In this document: piece by piece, positions 1 through 12,760 of the stretch
Numbering within the stretch: position 1 is the stretch's first letter
How the letters are laid out: every line of letters starts with the position of its first letter
NCBI GenBank assembly: GCA_022376465.1
Contig: JACDTU010000016.1
Span: 434,001 to 498,000 of the forward strand
DNA length: 64,000 nucleotides
Source of the DNA: Cubamyces lactineus
Taxonomy: Eukaryota > Basidiomycota > Agaricomycetes > Polyporales > Polyporaceae
Direction of reading: 5' to 3'
Notes under the pieces: generated by a model
Seen by the model: only the letters and a program-made list of their open reading frames with translations
The model's database searches: none
What the model was told of the DNA's origin: nothing
Made by a program: the position numbers and the translations under genes

Positions 1-3000
1 CGAAACACCCAACACAAGCTGTTAAGGGCACGCCTACCAAAGCAGAGACAGCCACCATTGCCACATAGGAGAAGAAGGAGAACTTTGTGCTCTATCTCTT
101 TATGCTAAAGATAGTGCCTGCCACCTACTTCAAGCACAAGTGCAAGGGAAACATCACGGCTGTCCGGACAGCCATCGTCCAGAAGTTCACTACCAAGTCC
201 ATGCTAGCTCGTTTGAACCTCTGGCACAACTTCCTCAACATGCGCGCTGACCCCAGGCAAGACCTTTGTTCAAAACTCGATAGCCTCCAGCTTGCGTATG
301 AAAACCTGTTGACGTACAATGTCAGCATCACTGATGGCGAGTATGCCTCAACCATCATCTCCTTTCTTTCTGACAACCTCTCCGCCTTTATCTCGCAGCT
401 CTCTGCGCAAATGAAACTACAATCTCACCCCGCCTCAACCGCTACTACGTTGGACACCCTTGCCAAGGCCAGCCAGCCAGCCATTGGGCCCAACCTCATG
501 ATTGAGCTGGTGCTCAAGGAATGGGAACGCTGCTGCAATGAGAAAAAGCCAAAAGTGAGCCGTTCCAAGGATGCTGGTGTCGCTGCCAGTACCGTCTCGA
601 CGGAGAAGCCCAAGTGGAAAGATTGTGGGAAGGGTCTGCAGCGCCCCGTCGGCATGTGCTGGAACTGCAGTGGGAAGGGCCACCACGAGGCCACATGTCT
701 GAGCCCTAAGAGTGACAACTCAAAGGGCAAGGGCGTCAGCAAGGGGAACAATTCAAAGCCAGCCACTGGGACCATGAATGTTACCATTGCAAGCTCCACA
801 TATATTGAGGAGTTCCAGCCAAGCTACGCTGGTGCCTGGTCCGCCTTACCTCCTGATCTGCTTGCATCTGTTGAAACAGACAATTCTAGTGCCTCAGATG
901 TCAACACCTGGTTGTCTGCTGGCTGCTCTGCTTATACTGGTCTCATGGAGCTCACAGCGACCACCTCTGATTCTTTGCCAAGCTTGCAGACGGTCTTGTC
1001 TTCTGCATTGTCTTACGCTGATGACAACACGACCAAGTTCTCATCTGAGCCCATTCCACTGCCAGAGCACATGTGGAACACTGAGGACTGAAGCTGTGCA
1101 TTGACCGGTACCACTCTGGAGACACCAGCAATGCCGACGACTGCTGCTGCTGCTATTGTCTTGGACGCTGTGTCCACCATTTCTGCTACGCAGGCCACCA
1201 ACTTGTATGATTCTGGAGCAACTCACCACATGTCGCCATACCGTGATGACTTCGACTCATTTGCTGCCACCGCTCACAAGCCTCTCAATGCTGCTAACCA
1301 GCAGCAGTTCCTTGCCAAGGGAACAGGGACCATGATGATCACTGTTCCCACTGTGCCCTCCGCTGATAGTCACATAATGCTCAACGAGGTCTTGTACACT
1401 TCCACCCTCAGTTTCAACCTCATCTCCATCAGCCGCATTGACGACTCTGGTGGCTCTGCCACTTTCACTGGGAGCAAGTGCGTTATCAAGGATGCCGCCA
1501 GCCAGATGATTGGCCGCATTTTAAAGACACGTGGACTCTACCTAGTGGTGCATGAGCACAATACTGCCACTAGTGTGAACACTGCTACCAATGCTCTTGA
1601 GGAGCTCACTGAGGAGGAAGCTCATCACCGTTTTGGTCACATCGCCGTCTGCTCTATATGTGAGCTCATCTCAAAGGGTTTCATCACGGGCATCAGGCTA
1701 ATCAAGTCTGATGACCAAAAGCCATGCAAGGCCTGCATCCGTGCAAAGCTTACACGCAAGCCTGTCCTAGCCAATCACCAGGGGTAGCGTGCTACAGAGT
1801 TTGCGGAAGAGATTCACTCGAATCTATAGAGACCTGCATGCACAGCCACACTTAGTGGACATTGATACTATGTCACATTCACTGATGATAAAACTCACTT
1901 TACGGTCCTCTACCTGCTGCGGAACAAGAGCAATGTCTTCGGCTCTTTCAAGGCTTTCGAAGCATGGCTAGAATGTCACAATGATATACACATCAAGTTT
2001 TTCAACACTGATTGCAGTGGCAAATACCTCAGTGACAAGTTCAAGACGGTCAGACACCTTTTGAGGCTGTCACCAGATCACCCCCGGACATGCGTAGGGT
2101 GCCTACTGGGGTTCTCAGGGGTGGGTCCATAACACCACTGGCAGCACGCTAGGCAACCATGCAAAGTGTGCATGGTGGGTTGGTTTTGGCACACAGAGCC
2201 AAGGCCCATGTGTGTACTGGCCAGACCGCCGCTCTGTCACTGTTGAGTGAAGCATCTGCTTCACTAACCCAGGACTACCATCGGGACTGCTCGATGATCT
2301 GCCTGAGCTTGAGGGGATGGATGGGTCCCCAGGCAGCTCTGAGGATGTGCAGAGCAAGTTCAGCGACTTGCCCATCGAGCTCTTCAAAGACAACATACCT
2401 TCTGCTGAAGTTTTTGAGCCTGCTGCTCCTCTGCCTGCTGCTAACTTGCCTGCTGCTTCACCTGCTGCTGTTCTTGTCCCTCCTGCTCCTGCTCCTGTGC
2501 CTGTGCCTGCTGCTGATCCCCTCGCTCCTCATTGCTCAATGGATGTGTGCACTCAGGCTGCCCCGCCTGCTGCCCCACTCCCAACATTTCAATAGCACCA
2601 CGATGCTGAGGATGAGCAGGCTGTTGCTGATCTACTCTGTGCCAAAGGACTTAATCTGCGCTCACTCACTGAGGCAAAGCAATGACCGGAGTGGCCTCAT
2701 TGGGAAGAAGCAATAAAGGAAGAATTCCACGCTCTTGAAGCTCACAAGACCTGGTGACTTGAGCGTCTGCCACCTGATGCGAACATGGTCAGCTGCAGAT
2801 GGGTGTTCCATGTGAAGAAGGATGTGTCTGGCAATGTCTACTGCTACCGTGCATGCCTGGTCGCACATGGTTTCTCTCAGGGCCTGGGCATTGACTTCCT
2901 TGACACCTATGCTCCCGTTGCCAAGACTGCCTCAATCCGAGTTGCTCTCACCTTTGCTGCTTGACATGACTTCAAAGCCCACCAAGTCGACATCAAAAGT

Positions 3001-4165
3001 GCCTACCTCAATGGTGAATTTGAAAAGAATGAGGTCATCTACATGGCCATTCCCCCTGGATCTAATCTGACTAATGACAAGTCGCTTGCGCTCTGTCTCC
3101 TATGCCTGCTTTACGGCCTCAAGCAGAGTGCATGTCATTGGCACAAGAAGCTGTTGTGCGTCCTGCACAACAAGCTTGCAATGGCTCAGTCGGACGTCGA
3201 TCAGGCTGTTTTCTACCGGGTCAAGGACTCCGATCTCATCATCATTGTTGTCCATGTCAACGATCTCACAATCATGGCCGCAACCACCACTCTCATTGCT
3301 GAGGTCAAGTTCAAGCTCTGTGATGCCTTCAACATCTTCAACGAGGGCGAGATCCATTGGATCTTAGGTTTCGCTGACAAGCGAGACCACCCTTACCGTT
3401 GTCTCTCGCTTTCTCAGGCCGCCCACATTGAGTCCATCATCTGCTGCTTCAGAGTTGAGGATGTAAAGCCCATCTCGATGCCGATGGATCCTCATGCCAA
3501 CCTCTCGACTGCTCACAGCCTGTTGACACCCACCAAGATTGGTGCTATGCGGGATGTGCCATACTGTGAGGCTATCGGCTTGCTGATGTATGCATCGCTG
3601 GGGACACGTCCAGAGATTATGTATGCCATCTCGTTTCTCTCACGCTTTTCTAACAATTCAGGCTGTGCCCATTGGGAAGCTGTACAATGAGTGTTCCGTT
3701 ATCTTAGCGGTACGAAGCAGCTCAAGCTGACCTTACAGTATGGCCACTCTGGATTTGGTCGGATACATGGACATGGATGGTTCAACACATGAGGACCGCA
3801 AGGCAATCTCTGGCTACGCCTTCCTTATCAACGGTGGTGCTGTCTCCTGAAGTTTGAAGTGCCAAGGGCCCTCTGGCTTCACTCGCTCATTGGCCAGACC
3901 TTCGCACCCTTTGTTGACCCAATCACACTCAACTCTGACAACCAATCCACCATTGCCCTTGCTTGTGACAACCAGTATCATGCTTGTACAAAGCACATCG
4001 ACATCTGTTTCCATTTTGTTTGCTGGATCATCGAGGACAAGAAGATCCGGCTCATTTATTGCCCTACCAAAGACATGCTCACCGATGCCTTTACAAAGGC
4101 CCTCCTGTTGCCAAAGGTCAAGCACTTCGCTGCCGCCCTCAGCCTGCTTTATGCTTGAGGGGGTG
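1..4165 (+). mobile_element. Ty1/copia retrotransposon, decayed, 5' end outside window
   Basis: A gag-pol polyprotein can be followed along the plus strand in broken frames. From 87 there is a UBN2-like Gag with a CCHC zinc knuckle (CWNCSGKGHHEATC, about 657-698). An aspartic protease motif (LYDSGATHHMS) lies near 1,203. A His/Cys integrase zinc-binding region (HHRFGH ... CKACIRAK) lies near 1,620-1,770, followed by a badly broken integrase core to about 2,150. Reverse transcriptase runs from about 2,700 to 3,690 (LLYGLKQSACHWHKKL, and HVNDL in place of YVDD). RNase H ends at about 4,158. This order (integrase before reverse transcriptase) defines copia elements. Frameshifts and stops, for example at 2693, 2962 and 3688, make it non-functional. 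A purine tract (GAGGGGG, about 4,157-4,163) may mark the start of the 3' LTR near 4,166. The 5' LTR is not in the window. Confidence 0.9.
87..1091 (+). pseudogene. copia Gag polyprotein part with CCHC zinc knuckle
   Basis: Open for 334 codons, this is the best preserved piece of the copia element. It shows a Gag/UBN2-type helical region in the first ~150 residues, including the pattern NFLNMRADPRQDL, and the zinc knuckle near residue 191. A protease-containing frame continues from 1,101. As a free protein it would be a capsid-like nucleic-acid-binding protein. The element around it is broken, so expression is doubtful. Confidence 0.7.
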
Positions 4166-5780
4166 TGTTGAAGCAAGCAAGCCATTGTCAGGCCTGGGTG
4201 GCAGGTAGATGACGTTGAGTAGCTACATCTCGAACTATTGCATGCAAGACCCCACTGTGTCTAATATCACATCAAGCACACCATGACATCTGTTCAAATG
4301 AACAATTTGGCTAAGCCTCTCAGCAAAAGTATTATTCTCATTGAAGGCATGCTTGTTGTAAATATGGTGGACATTGTGTTCACTGATTGTATAGGCAATG
4401 TGTACTTGGCATATAAGTATGAGAGCAGCATTATTGACAGATATAACAAATATGGCCAAGGCACTCCAATGAAGCAATTTACATCAAGGAGATTTGCCAT
4501 GGTGGACAATTATGGCTATGTGCATACCATTATCCATAGTGACAAAGACCCAGCCAGCCTCATGCTGGACACTTCAAAAAAGATGATTTGGGGTTGCTTA
4601 TCTTTCATGGTAACATACATTTCATCATGCAAATCTCCATAAAACTGTTTGCTGCAGTGCACCTCAGAGTGATCACAATGGCCTATGTCAAGGTTGCACA
4701 CCACTGACAAGTGCAGACATAGCAAGAATGTGGAAGTCATTGACATACAAAACATCACCAAGAAATGTGCCACACTGCCTCTATTGAGGCTTGAATGCTG
4801 GGTTGCCATTGTCACTGAGATGGTGGATTTGGTGTGCACTGATGGGCAGGGAGGTTTAATATTGTGACTAATGAGATCATAGGCATACTGTATTCTTGGG
4901 CCAAAGCGCAGAGTGGGTCTTCAGAAAAAGTGTAGCAAAATGAAGCACATGTGCAACAACCCACACATGGAGGCACAAAACAGAGCTATTTTTCATAACT
5001 TAAAGGAAACCTCCTTTGGGCTGAGGCTCAACACAGATTGATTGATTGACAGTATAGTAATATAGTAGCGACATACTGATCTTCAAATGAAGCCACCTTC
5101 TCTTTAACAAGCTTAGCTAAAATGCTACTCGGTGCTCCTTTGAATCTGAGAGTTGTATTCAAGGTCGTTATTATACTCATAAGGTCTAAGAAAGTAATGT
5201 GCGATTCTGTATGCCAATTGACAGCTGCAATAACTAGCCATGATAGGTGGTAAATGTTCTTACTGTCTATTATGGTACATATCAGGCAAAACCTCCTAGG
5301 ACAATTAGCTCTAAACCAGAACTTATGCACAATTCAGCAACAATAACTCAAGTGACTAAAAATAATGCCAACTAACTTGCTATTCTCTTACTAATTGACA
5401 ACTAATCTTCTGACATGTGTATTCTTGAAGCATATTACTGAAGAACACATCAAGTATTAATATAGTAACTAGCCTACAAAATCAGTATCTGTGTCAAGAA
5501 CAGTATATACAGTATGATATGTATAAGTGATGTTTCAGAGAGTGCTGGTAATTCATTTAATAATCAGTGGTTATGCCTCAGGCTATCTGGAAATAAGCTA
5601 CAACACACTATGCAGCCTAAACCAATTAATAATCTCATGTAGCAGGGGACCATCTTGTTATAAAGAGAAAAATGTGGTTATGAAGTGTTTATTCTTAAAG
5701 AGTGAACAAACTTACAAGCCTGAGCTAAGTATAGTATGAATGGGCAGCCATATATGTAGCAGTGCACCACAGCTTTAGTA
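4166..5780. other. AT-rich repeat-derived stretch, possible copia 3' LTR at its start
   Basis: The copia 3' LTR probably begins at about 4,166 (TGTTGAAGC), just after the purine tract, but its far end cannot be fixed because the partner LTR is outside the window. The rest is AT-rich with only short open frames and no recognisable protein. Confidence 0.35.
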
Positions 5781-5784
5781 ATGC

Positions 5785-5935
5785 TTTTGTGGTGCAGTAG
5801 TAAGTTGGGGTGGCTTGTAAAGCTATACACAGTGTGGCACTCTGGGTTCAAATACTGCTTATGGCAAATAGCCACAAGTGCAAAAATGGTGTGAATACAT
5901 TTTTGGCACTGAACCATCCTAGATTTCATGGATCA
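5785..5935 (+). repeat. candidate tRNA-derived SINE
   Basis: The stretch GTGGTGCAGTAGT (about 5,789-5,801) resembles a polymerase III A box and GGGTTCAAATA (5,844-5,854) resembles a B box. The spacing of about 45-55 bases is typical of a tRNA-derived promoter. No cloverleaf could be drawn with confidence, so a functional tRNA is unlikely and a SINE head is the better reading. Confidence 0.35.
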
Positions 5936-7380
5936 ATGTATATTTTCCAAATGATTGGGTAAAGCATTGAATTAATACATTCACATGCATGAGCACCTCA
6001 ATTGTGGCTGTGGACATTCTTAGCTGATTGTGCACTATTATGTGGTAAGACTGATTAAATGATCATATTGTAAATTATTACTAATTAACTAATTTTGACT
6101 ATCCGCAGGTAATCACTAACAATCAAAGATAATTGCCTGGGGGGGGGGGTTTGCTGATGACTAGGACCCGGTTGAATGTATTTAGCTGCAGCCAGGTCTG
6201 GAAGTATCATCCATGATGTACCTATTGCATTCCAACAGAGGTGGGCAGTGATGCACAGCTGGGGTCCAGCCGTGGTTATCATAGCGCTGCACTTGTTCTT
6301 GACTTTGATTGGGAGGTTCTTGCTACATGTCACAGCAATACCTTAGCAAGGGTTAGCTGAGCCTCTGTACATGCAAAGTACTTATGGCACACCTCTTGAT
6401 GAGGAATCACAGAAGGGTCACAGCATGATGGGGGCTCTTGATGTTGGGTTGTGTCTGTGATATTCTGTGGCTGTTGCAGTCCTGCAACATTTTGTTCATC
6501 CTGACATCCTTGTTTGGGAGCGTAGGTGACACAAATGTAGATGGAGATGGTGACAGAGATCATAGTGGGACTGGCTGCATTATTGGACTTGGAATTAACA
6601 AGGGGACTCAATTCAGGCACAATTAGGGCTAGGGAGCAATGTATCTTCAATCTCCCTTTTGGGAGTGTGCAACAGGGTTATAGCTGTGTTGATAGATAAG
6701 ATTGGGAGAGGCTTTGTGGGCATCTTGGGGCTTTGAAGCTGGATACTAGGTGGGAACTCAGTCGGGTTGGAAGCCAACATGTCTTGCATTCAGGTAAATA
6801 TACTGAACAAGAGGAGGGAAACCAGTGGGGGGCAGCACAGCGCTTTTGGTGCTGATTATGGTACTGGTGCTGCATTTGTGCTTTGGCGCAAGTTGTCGCT
6901 GTAGGTAACCTGCCCTCCAGATAGTAGAGCTCATCAGCAGGAACACCTGGTCTAGTGGAGACATGGGTAACAATGGGTATCCACCCATCCAACAAGCCTG
7001 AGAGAGTGCCACTGCTATGATCTCACACAACATGCCTTCAGCCTGGAAAGTGCCTAGCCTAATCAACCTGATGATCTGTGCATTGGGGCCGCCTTATAGT
7101 GCATCAACCAATGCAATCTACTCTGAAGACGTTAAGTTGCAGAGCTCCTTGTTGCATTCTAGCCACTGAACACTTTGAGGCCAGTTTCACATTGAATACC
7201 TTGGATTAGCAAGCAGTGTTTGCCATGTCTTCCAAGTGCCTGAGCATGGGTAGTGAGTGGCCTCCTGCCAACTCTATTTTGAGTCACTTGAATGGATGTT
7301 GTAGCGTTGCAAGTAGCTCACCAAATAGAGCCTTCAGTTTGTCATGAATGAATGACCACTGTGCACTCTGAACCAATGTT
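5936..7380. other. no gene recognised
   Basis: The stretch contains an 11-base G run near 6,140 and moderate open frames on the minus strand (6,330-7,066), which match no family I know. It is probably old repeat sequence. Confidence 0.3.
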
Positions 7381-7454
7381 TGTTTCCCATTCTGTTTTGT
7401 GTCATCAAGAGGACTTATGAAGGTCTCCCCAGTACCCTTCATGATCATCATCTC

Positions 7455-7773
7455 AGCCCTTCCACCAATATCTCCCAGCAAGACAATGACCAAAAGCACA
7501 CATTCAAGCTCACCCAATGCTGATTCAAAGACCATCACATCACAGTTCTCCCGTGGCCCTCCTGACATGAATATCATCAAACACGTCTGGGGTGAGCTAA
7601 AGCACTGTGTGCATGCTCACAATCCCCTTCCCCACAGCCATGAAGAGCTATGGACTGCATTGCAGGAGAAGTGGTATGGACTTAGCCCTTCATTTATCCA
7701 GTCCCTGTACGACCCCCTTCCTAGGCGTGTTAAAGCCTTGAAGGATGCCAAGGGCTCTCACACTGCTTACTAG
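7455..7773 (+). pseudogene. Tc1/mariner transposase C-terminal fragment
   Basis: The plus strand reads QQDNDQKHTF, then FKDHHITVLPWPS, and after a frame change DMNIIKHVWGELK and LYDPLPRRVKALK. This is the second catalytic aspartate region and C terminus of a Tc1-type DDE transposase. A stop replaces a conserved residue, one frameshift lies inside the motif, and the N-terminal two thirds are missing. It is distinct from the two Tc1 copies further along. Confidence 0.75.
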
Positions 7774-9059
7774 ATCATATGCTTTTTGTACCCCAAATTG
7801 TAGTCACCCCATTTAAAAATGAACCCGAGCACCTAATACCATCACTGCTTGCAAAGTAACTTAAATATCTTTGCAGCCATTGGAGATATTTATGCCCTTC
7901 CCACTGCAATTTGGGCGCCCTGGTGGGTTTGGGCCTTGTTTCATCAGTGCTTGCTTCTCAAAAGCGCAGAGGGAAAGACTATGGTCCTGCAGTCTCACCT
8001 CATCCTCACCCTCACCCTCACCCTTGCCCTTGCCCTCTCTCTCACCCCTGTGTGCCAGCCTGTGCTGCACATATTTGGCCTTGGTGCTATGCTTGTACAC
8101 TGTCAAATGCTTAGGCTTGCTGCAGCAATGTCCTTGCATTGCAGCATGCTTGCTCAGACTACCAGAATTACTGGGATAATTTGCTTGCAGTTCACACCAT
8201 GTGCTACTTGTACCCCTTATGCATGATATGTCTGTTGAGATCTGTTACTGTTATCTGGACAACTTTCAATTTAATTCAAAATCTTAGGTGAGAGGTGACA
8301 GCATCTTTGCGCACAAAATTCAAAAGATATATCTTGCTGCTATTGAGACTCTGCTGAACTCAGCAAACTGCCAGTGCAAACTCCTTATTTGTACCACAGG
8401 TCATGAAACACATAAGCCTACATGGTTTTGAGGCTGCAATGGCGATTGCTGGTTATCTTAAAGACATGGATGCAGGTCTCACTGGCATAGTTTCCACTCC
8501 TGATGCTGAGAAGGTGAGTGAACCATTTTGGAACTGCACTGGTTACAAATGGACATAGACAGTTTCTATCTAATCTTTGCACACTTTTGAAAGGGACAGT
8601 TACTGAGTTATTCCAGCATCTTCAGTGTGTTAATCATTGTGACACCTGAGGCAGCTAACTGAAAACATCACAGCCAAATGTATGAAGATCACACTGAGCA
8701 TCTTTACCAGACAACAGAGGAGCACCCTGAGCCCAATAGCCAGTCCAACAACTTAAGGGCAACAAGGACAAGAAGGTGTCTCCCAGGAGGGACTGCTCGA
8801 GAATAGTGCAGTACTTCTCCACATCCGAGGGGTGAAGCGGTGAGGTCGGCCTGGGTGGGGCTTGTCATAGTGTAGGGTGCCTGTCTCTTCAACCCTCCAT
8901 AGGGGTAAATGGACAGCCTCTCGACACTGGCCAGTGATGCAAGCAATTTCACTGATCAAGTGTGGTTTTCCGGAGGGGTGTGTTTAAGGATTTGCGCCTG
9001 TTTAGCACAGAACAACTTGTTTACAAAGATGACTAGGTCAATAGAATGCACACCTACTA
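7774..9059. other. no gene recognised
   Basis: A short simple repeat of CTCACC/CTTGCC units lies near 8,000-8,040. An exon-like open stretch ends in a GTGAGT donor near 8,513, but nothing in it is recognisable. Confidence 0.3.
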
Positions 9060-9201
9060 CTAGTGGGCGCCAAAAGTATGGAAACACCCAACAATTCTTG
9101 GTCACATTTTTGTATAGCCAGCCTTTACAATATATTTAGTGTTTTTTCCAAATGACTTGCAATATCAGAAAATACATATGTTGTTGTGCAATGTTATACA
9201 A

Positions 9202-9525
9202 TCAGAACTGGGTCTGTTGTCCATGTACCTGTAACACCGCCTTAACTCTTGCCTCCATCCTTGATGTCTCCCGCTTGACCGCTTGATCTGGCAACTCCTC
9301 CCATACAGCCTTTGCAGCTTCCCAAAGTGAGTTCAAGGATTTATATGCCCCAGGTGTATCTTGCATGCGCTTCTTCAATTTGAACCACAGTGGCTCAATT
9401 GGGTTCAAATCAAGTGAACTTGGTGGGTGCTCAAGCCATGCTATGCCCAACCACTGATGTGCTTGTGCTACAATCTTTGCCTTGTGGGCTGGAGCTCCAT
9501 CTTCAACCACCAGCATCCTCATACC
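9202..9525 (-). pseudogene. Tc1 transposase, catalytic C-terminal block
   Basis: Reads through EDGAPAHKAK, the DLNPIEPLW motif and a conserved C-terminal tail ending in QQTQF. It is intact to its stop codon but lacks its N-terminal half, which lies beyond the hAT element at 12,162 and above. Confidence 0.8.
9518..9525. repeat. left target-site duplication of the hAT element
   Basis: CTCATACC, matching CTCTTACC at 12,154-12,161 at seven of eight positions. Confidence 0.85.
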
Positions 9526-12153
9526 TAGAGGTGGGCATGCTTGGTCAGACCCTGGCCAGACCCCCATCAGACCTGGGACCCCTGGCCCAGGGTCAATGGT
9601 CAATACGTGACCTGATCATTTGGGCACCTATTGTATCGTTGGACGAGGAGCATCAAGACCCGAAACGTGTATGTCTTCCGAGCTGTGTACACAGTCTGCT
9701 AGCCACAATTCAAGAAAAATATATACACTATAAGTTATGTACAAAACAAACTACATCTTGACGTATGCTTGATTGATCTGAAGCTTCGGGCGGAAGGGCC
9801 TTCGAGAATGGCTTCAAAGCAATCAGTAGGAATGCAGGATCAAGGAGGTTTTGAGACGTACCAGACGCTTCAGCACGGAGACGGGCGAGCTCATTGTTGA
9901 TGGCCTGTTCATCGAGCAGAGCCAACTCGGTCTTCAGAGCCTGCTGGCCGCTTTCCCAGAGCTGATTGCTGATCTCAGCAAATCGTAGTTAAGAGGAATC
10001 AAATATGTTGCGGAGATGGAGCCTGTCGCCATGTGGGACATAGAATTTGTTTGAGGCAAAGTCAGTTGACACGAGTTTGTCAATGATAACAGAGAACGGT
10101 GCGTCAGGAGGGATACAGTGGGAGTCGGCGGGTGCACAATGGGGAGCTCACTCAAGCTCATTGTCGGAGTCCGAATTGTCCAGATTAGGATTAGAGTTTA
10201 TGGCCGTCGAACTCAAACCTTGACGTCTCTGGGTACAAATTTGAGGATATTGATGGTCTATACTGTCCTTGATGAGAACTGCTTTGCAAACACGCTCTGT
10301 CTTCAGTCAGCTGCAGCGTTTCGAATGGACTGCGCCCATCTTGCTGAATGCCCATTTAGTAGCTGCAGTGTTGGGAACAATACTCAGCACTCAGAGTGCG
10401 AAATCCACCAGAGCATCTGCGCGCCGCACATTCTTGACATAGAAGAGTCGCCAAACACTCAAAACGTTAACCTTTGCCAGGCACACTCAAACATATCCCA
10501 AAGTGCTCCCTCGGTGAGGTCACGATTCAGCTCTTGGAAGCAACTCATGCGCACGTAGGGGTTGAGTACAAGTGCAAGGACAAAGATCTCACGATCCGGT
10601 CCCAGATTACCCCAGTGAGCCTCGAGCCTAGCGAGGATGACATTGCGTACGTCCTAATGCAGGGGCCGAAGGCGGTCAGAGAATACCTGGAATAAATTGC
10701 CGAGGGTGACAAGCACAGTGCCAAGTGGGTGTTGTCGACTTGGGTGATGTTGATAGCCACTGCAAAGGGTTCGAGATCACTCTGAAGGCTGCCTCAACTA
10801 TATATCAATTTCATGCTCAAGAATCACAACGATATGGTACGTACACTCGTATATTATCCCAAAATGACTGCTGCATAGCATAGTTCAGCATCTGCCGTGT
10901 TTTCTCTTGCTTCTGCGCAGTCTCCTCGGCATTTTTTCCATGGGGCGTAAATTCGACAAGTTCATCAAGCTTCGTGATGAGGAGACAGCGGATAGATGCT
11001 TCAAGTTCAAATAAGCGAGTGCATGTTAGGAAGCAGGATGACCATTGAGTTGCTGCGGGATAGAGGAGAGCAAGCACATGGCCTTCAGGATCCGACAAAC
11101 TTGTCTTGCACAGACTTTGCCCATACAGGTCTCGAAGCAGCCGTCTCGCCATAAAATACACCCTGCGCTGAGGGCTCCATATCCGGTACAGGCGCCTGAG
11201 GGTTCCCTCCCAATTGGTTGGGACTTCTCGTGCAAGTAGAGCTCATTTGAACGCTCGGTGCGGATGGTATTTGCAGATCTCGACCAGGAAGAGGCCAGAT
11301 CCCGGTATGTTGTAGTGAGTCAAGAGAGGTGGTTGCACTGGCAGGGCTCGTGGGACTCGGAGTTGGCTGGGAGGTGCTTGGAAGCAAAGACAGGGAAGAG
11401 GATGGTGTGAGGGAGGAGACTGAGGAGATTTTCTCCTTCTCAGCAGCAGCCTGGGCGCGTGCACGAGTGGCAGTCTTCGATGAGAAGTGTGCAGTTCTGC
11501 TCAAACGCTCCAGTCGCGCACGCCCTTTCAAGTCCTCATCAGCATTGCAGCAGTGTTCAAGGTGCTTCACCATCAAGTCAATCTTCCCACAAACTGGCTT
11601 GACAGTCTCATTATGGATGACTATGTATAATTGGGTCACCCATAGGTCACGTTCTACCAAAAAGCGCCACTCACCTCCTCTCGGATTGGACTCTCACACC
11701 GCTGCTTGTGAATCCCACCGCTCGTAAGAGCAGCCTGTACTTCCTCGTCCTCAATCCGTCTGACAGCGGACACTATGCAGTAACGACAAAATGCTTTCCA
11801 GTGAGTGGTATTTATCTGTTGCGAATCACATGTCACCCCAGTGGAAGTGATCCCACCAATGGGACGTATTTGGGTGTTCTTGCGCAGGCATAGAGCTCCC
11901 AGAGGAACAAATAAGAAACAGCGAGTATTGAATTCCGAGAGCTACACTACATGGAGTTCAGACCCTTGGAGTGAACTGCGATCCAAAACACTATCATCAC
12001 CAGGAGATGCGACGGCGACGGGTCTGGCACATCGTGGGAAAATTGCACATGTTGACCCTTGACTTTTTGTTGACCACCGTTGTTTGACCGGGGGTCTGAC
12101 CCATTTGACTCTTGACCTGGTCAAGAGGTCACAGCTTGACCCGCCCACCTCTG
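9526..12153 (-). mobile_element. hAT-family DNA transposon inserted in Tc1 element A
   Basis: The ends are near-perfect inverted repeats: TAGAGGTGGGC at 9,526-9,536 and GCCCACCTCTG at 12,143-12,153. They are flanked by an 8-base target duplication, CTCATACC (9,518-9,525) and CTCTTACC (12,154-12,161), matching at 7 of 8 positions. Eight-base duplications and this terminus are typical of hAT elements. Inside, the minus strand shows a BED-like zinc finger region (THWKAFCRYC, about 11,780), a central region (LLYPAATQWSSC, about 11,050) and the C-terminal dimerisation domain (VLSIVPNTAATKWAFSKMG, about 10,330-10,390) with an in-frame stop. It is about 2.63 kb long and non-autonomous. Confidence 0.88.
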
Positions 12154-12161
12154 CTCTTACC
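12154..12161. repeat. right target-site duplication of the hAT element
   Basis: CTCTTACC, the partner of 9,518-9,525. The Tc1 reading frame continues across it once the insert is removed. Confidence 0.85.
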
Positions 12162-12760
12162 TGTCTGATCCTGCATCTGTTTTAAGAATGCCAGGGGAGG
12201 GCCCTGAAGGATCTGTTCCACATACCTCTTTGCGTCCAGACCACCATGGCGACCACCACCCAAGGTAGAGTTTTGTGACTGCAGCAAATCTAGACGCACA
12301 AGAGGCCCCTTCTTCCCATGTGCAATGCAGCCTCAGACTGTTGAAGTCTGTTTACTACTAGTGGGGAAGGTGGGTGCTACACACTCAGGCAAATTACCTT
12401 CGCCAGGGCGGCAGGTGACATACCGGTATGTAACGACCTCACCTAAGCGCAATGCAGTCTCATCTGTCCAGATGACCTGCATACAGTTCCTTCTCAGGTT
12501 CTGGAGTGCCCATTGACGGCGCTTGTGCATGGTTGCAATGAATAGGAAGGGCTTACAACGAGCAACATACCGTCGATATCCTGCCTCCTGTGCAGTCCGA
12601 CAGACCTGTGACTCCATGTATCCTCCTGCCTCCTCCCCAATCCGCTTGTAAGGCCAAAAGTGATGCTCCTTGATAGTTCAGATGATCCTCCGCTTGGCAC
12701 AGGGGGTGAGGGTCCAAGGTTGGCCAGAGCGAGGTAGAGAGTGGCGAGTATGATAGAGGT
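12162..12760 (-). pseudogene. Tc1 transposase, N-terminal block
   Basis: Holds the DNA-binding region (LPRSGQPWTLTPCAKRRII, then a stop where arginine is expected), the basic region around GYRRYVARCKPFL and the catalytic motif WTDETALRLGE. It ends at the hAT target duplication and continues in frame at 9,525. Confidence 0.78.
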
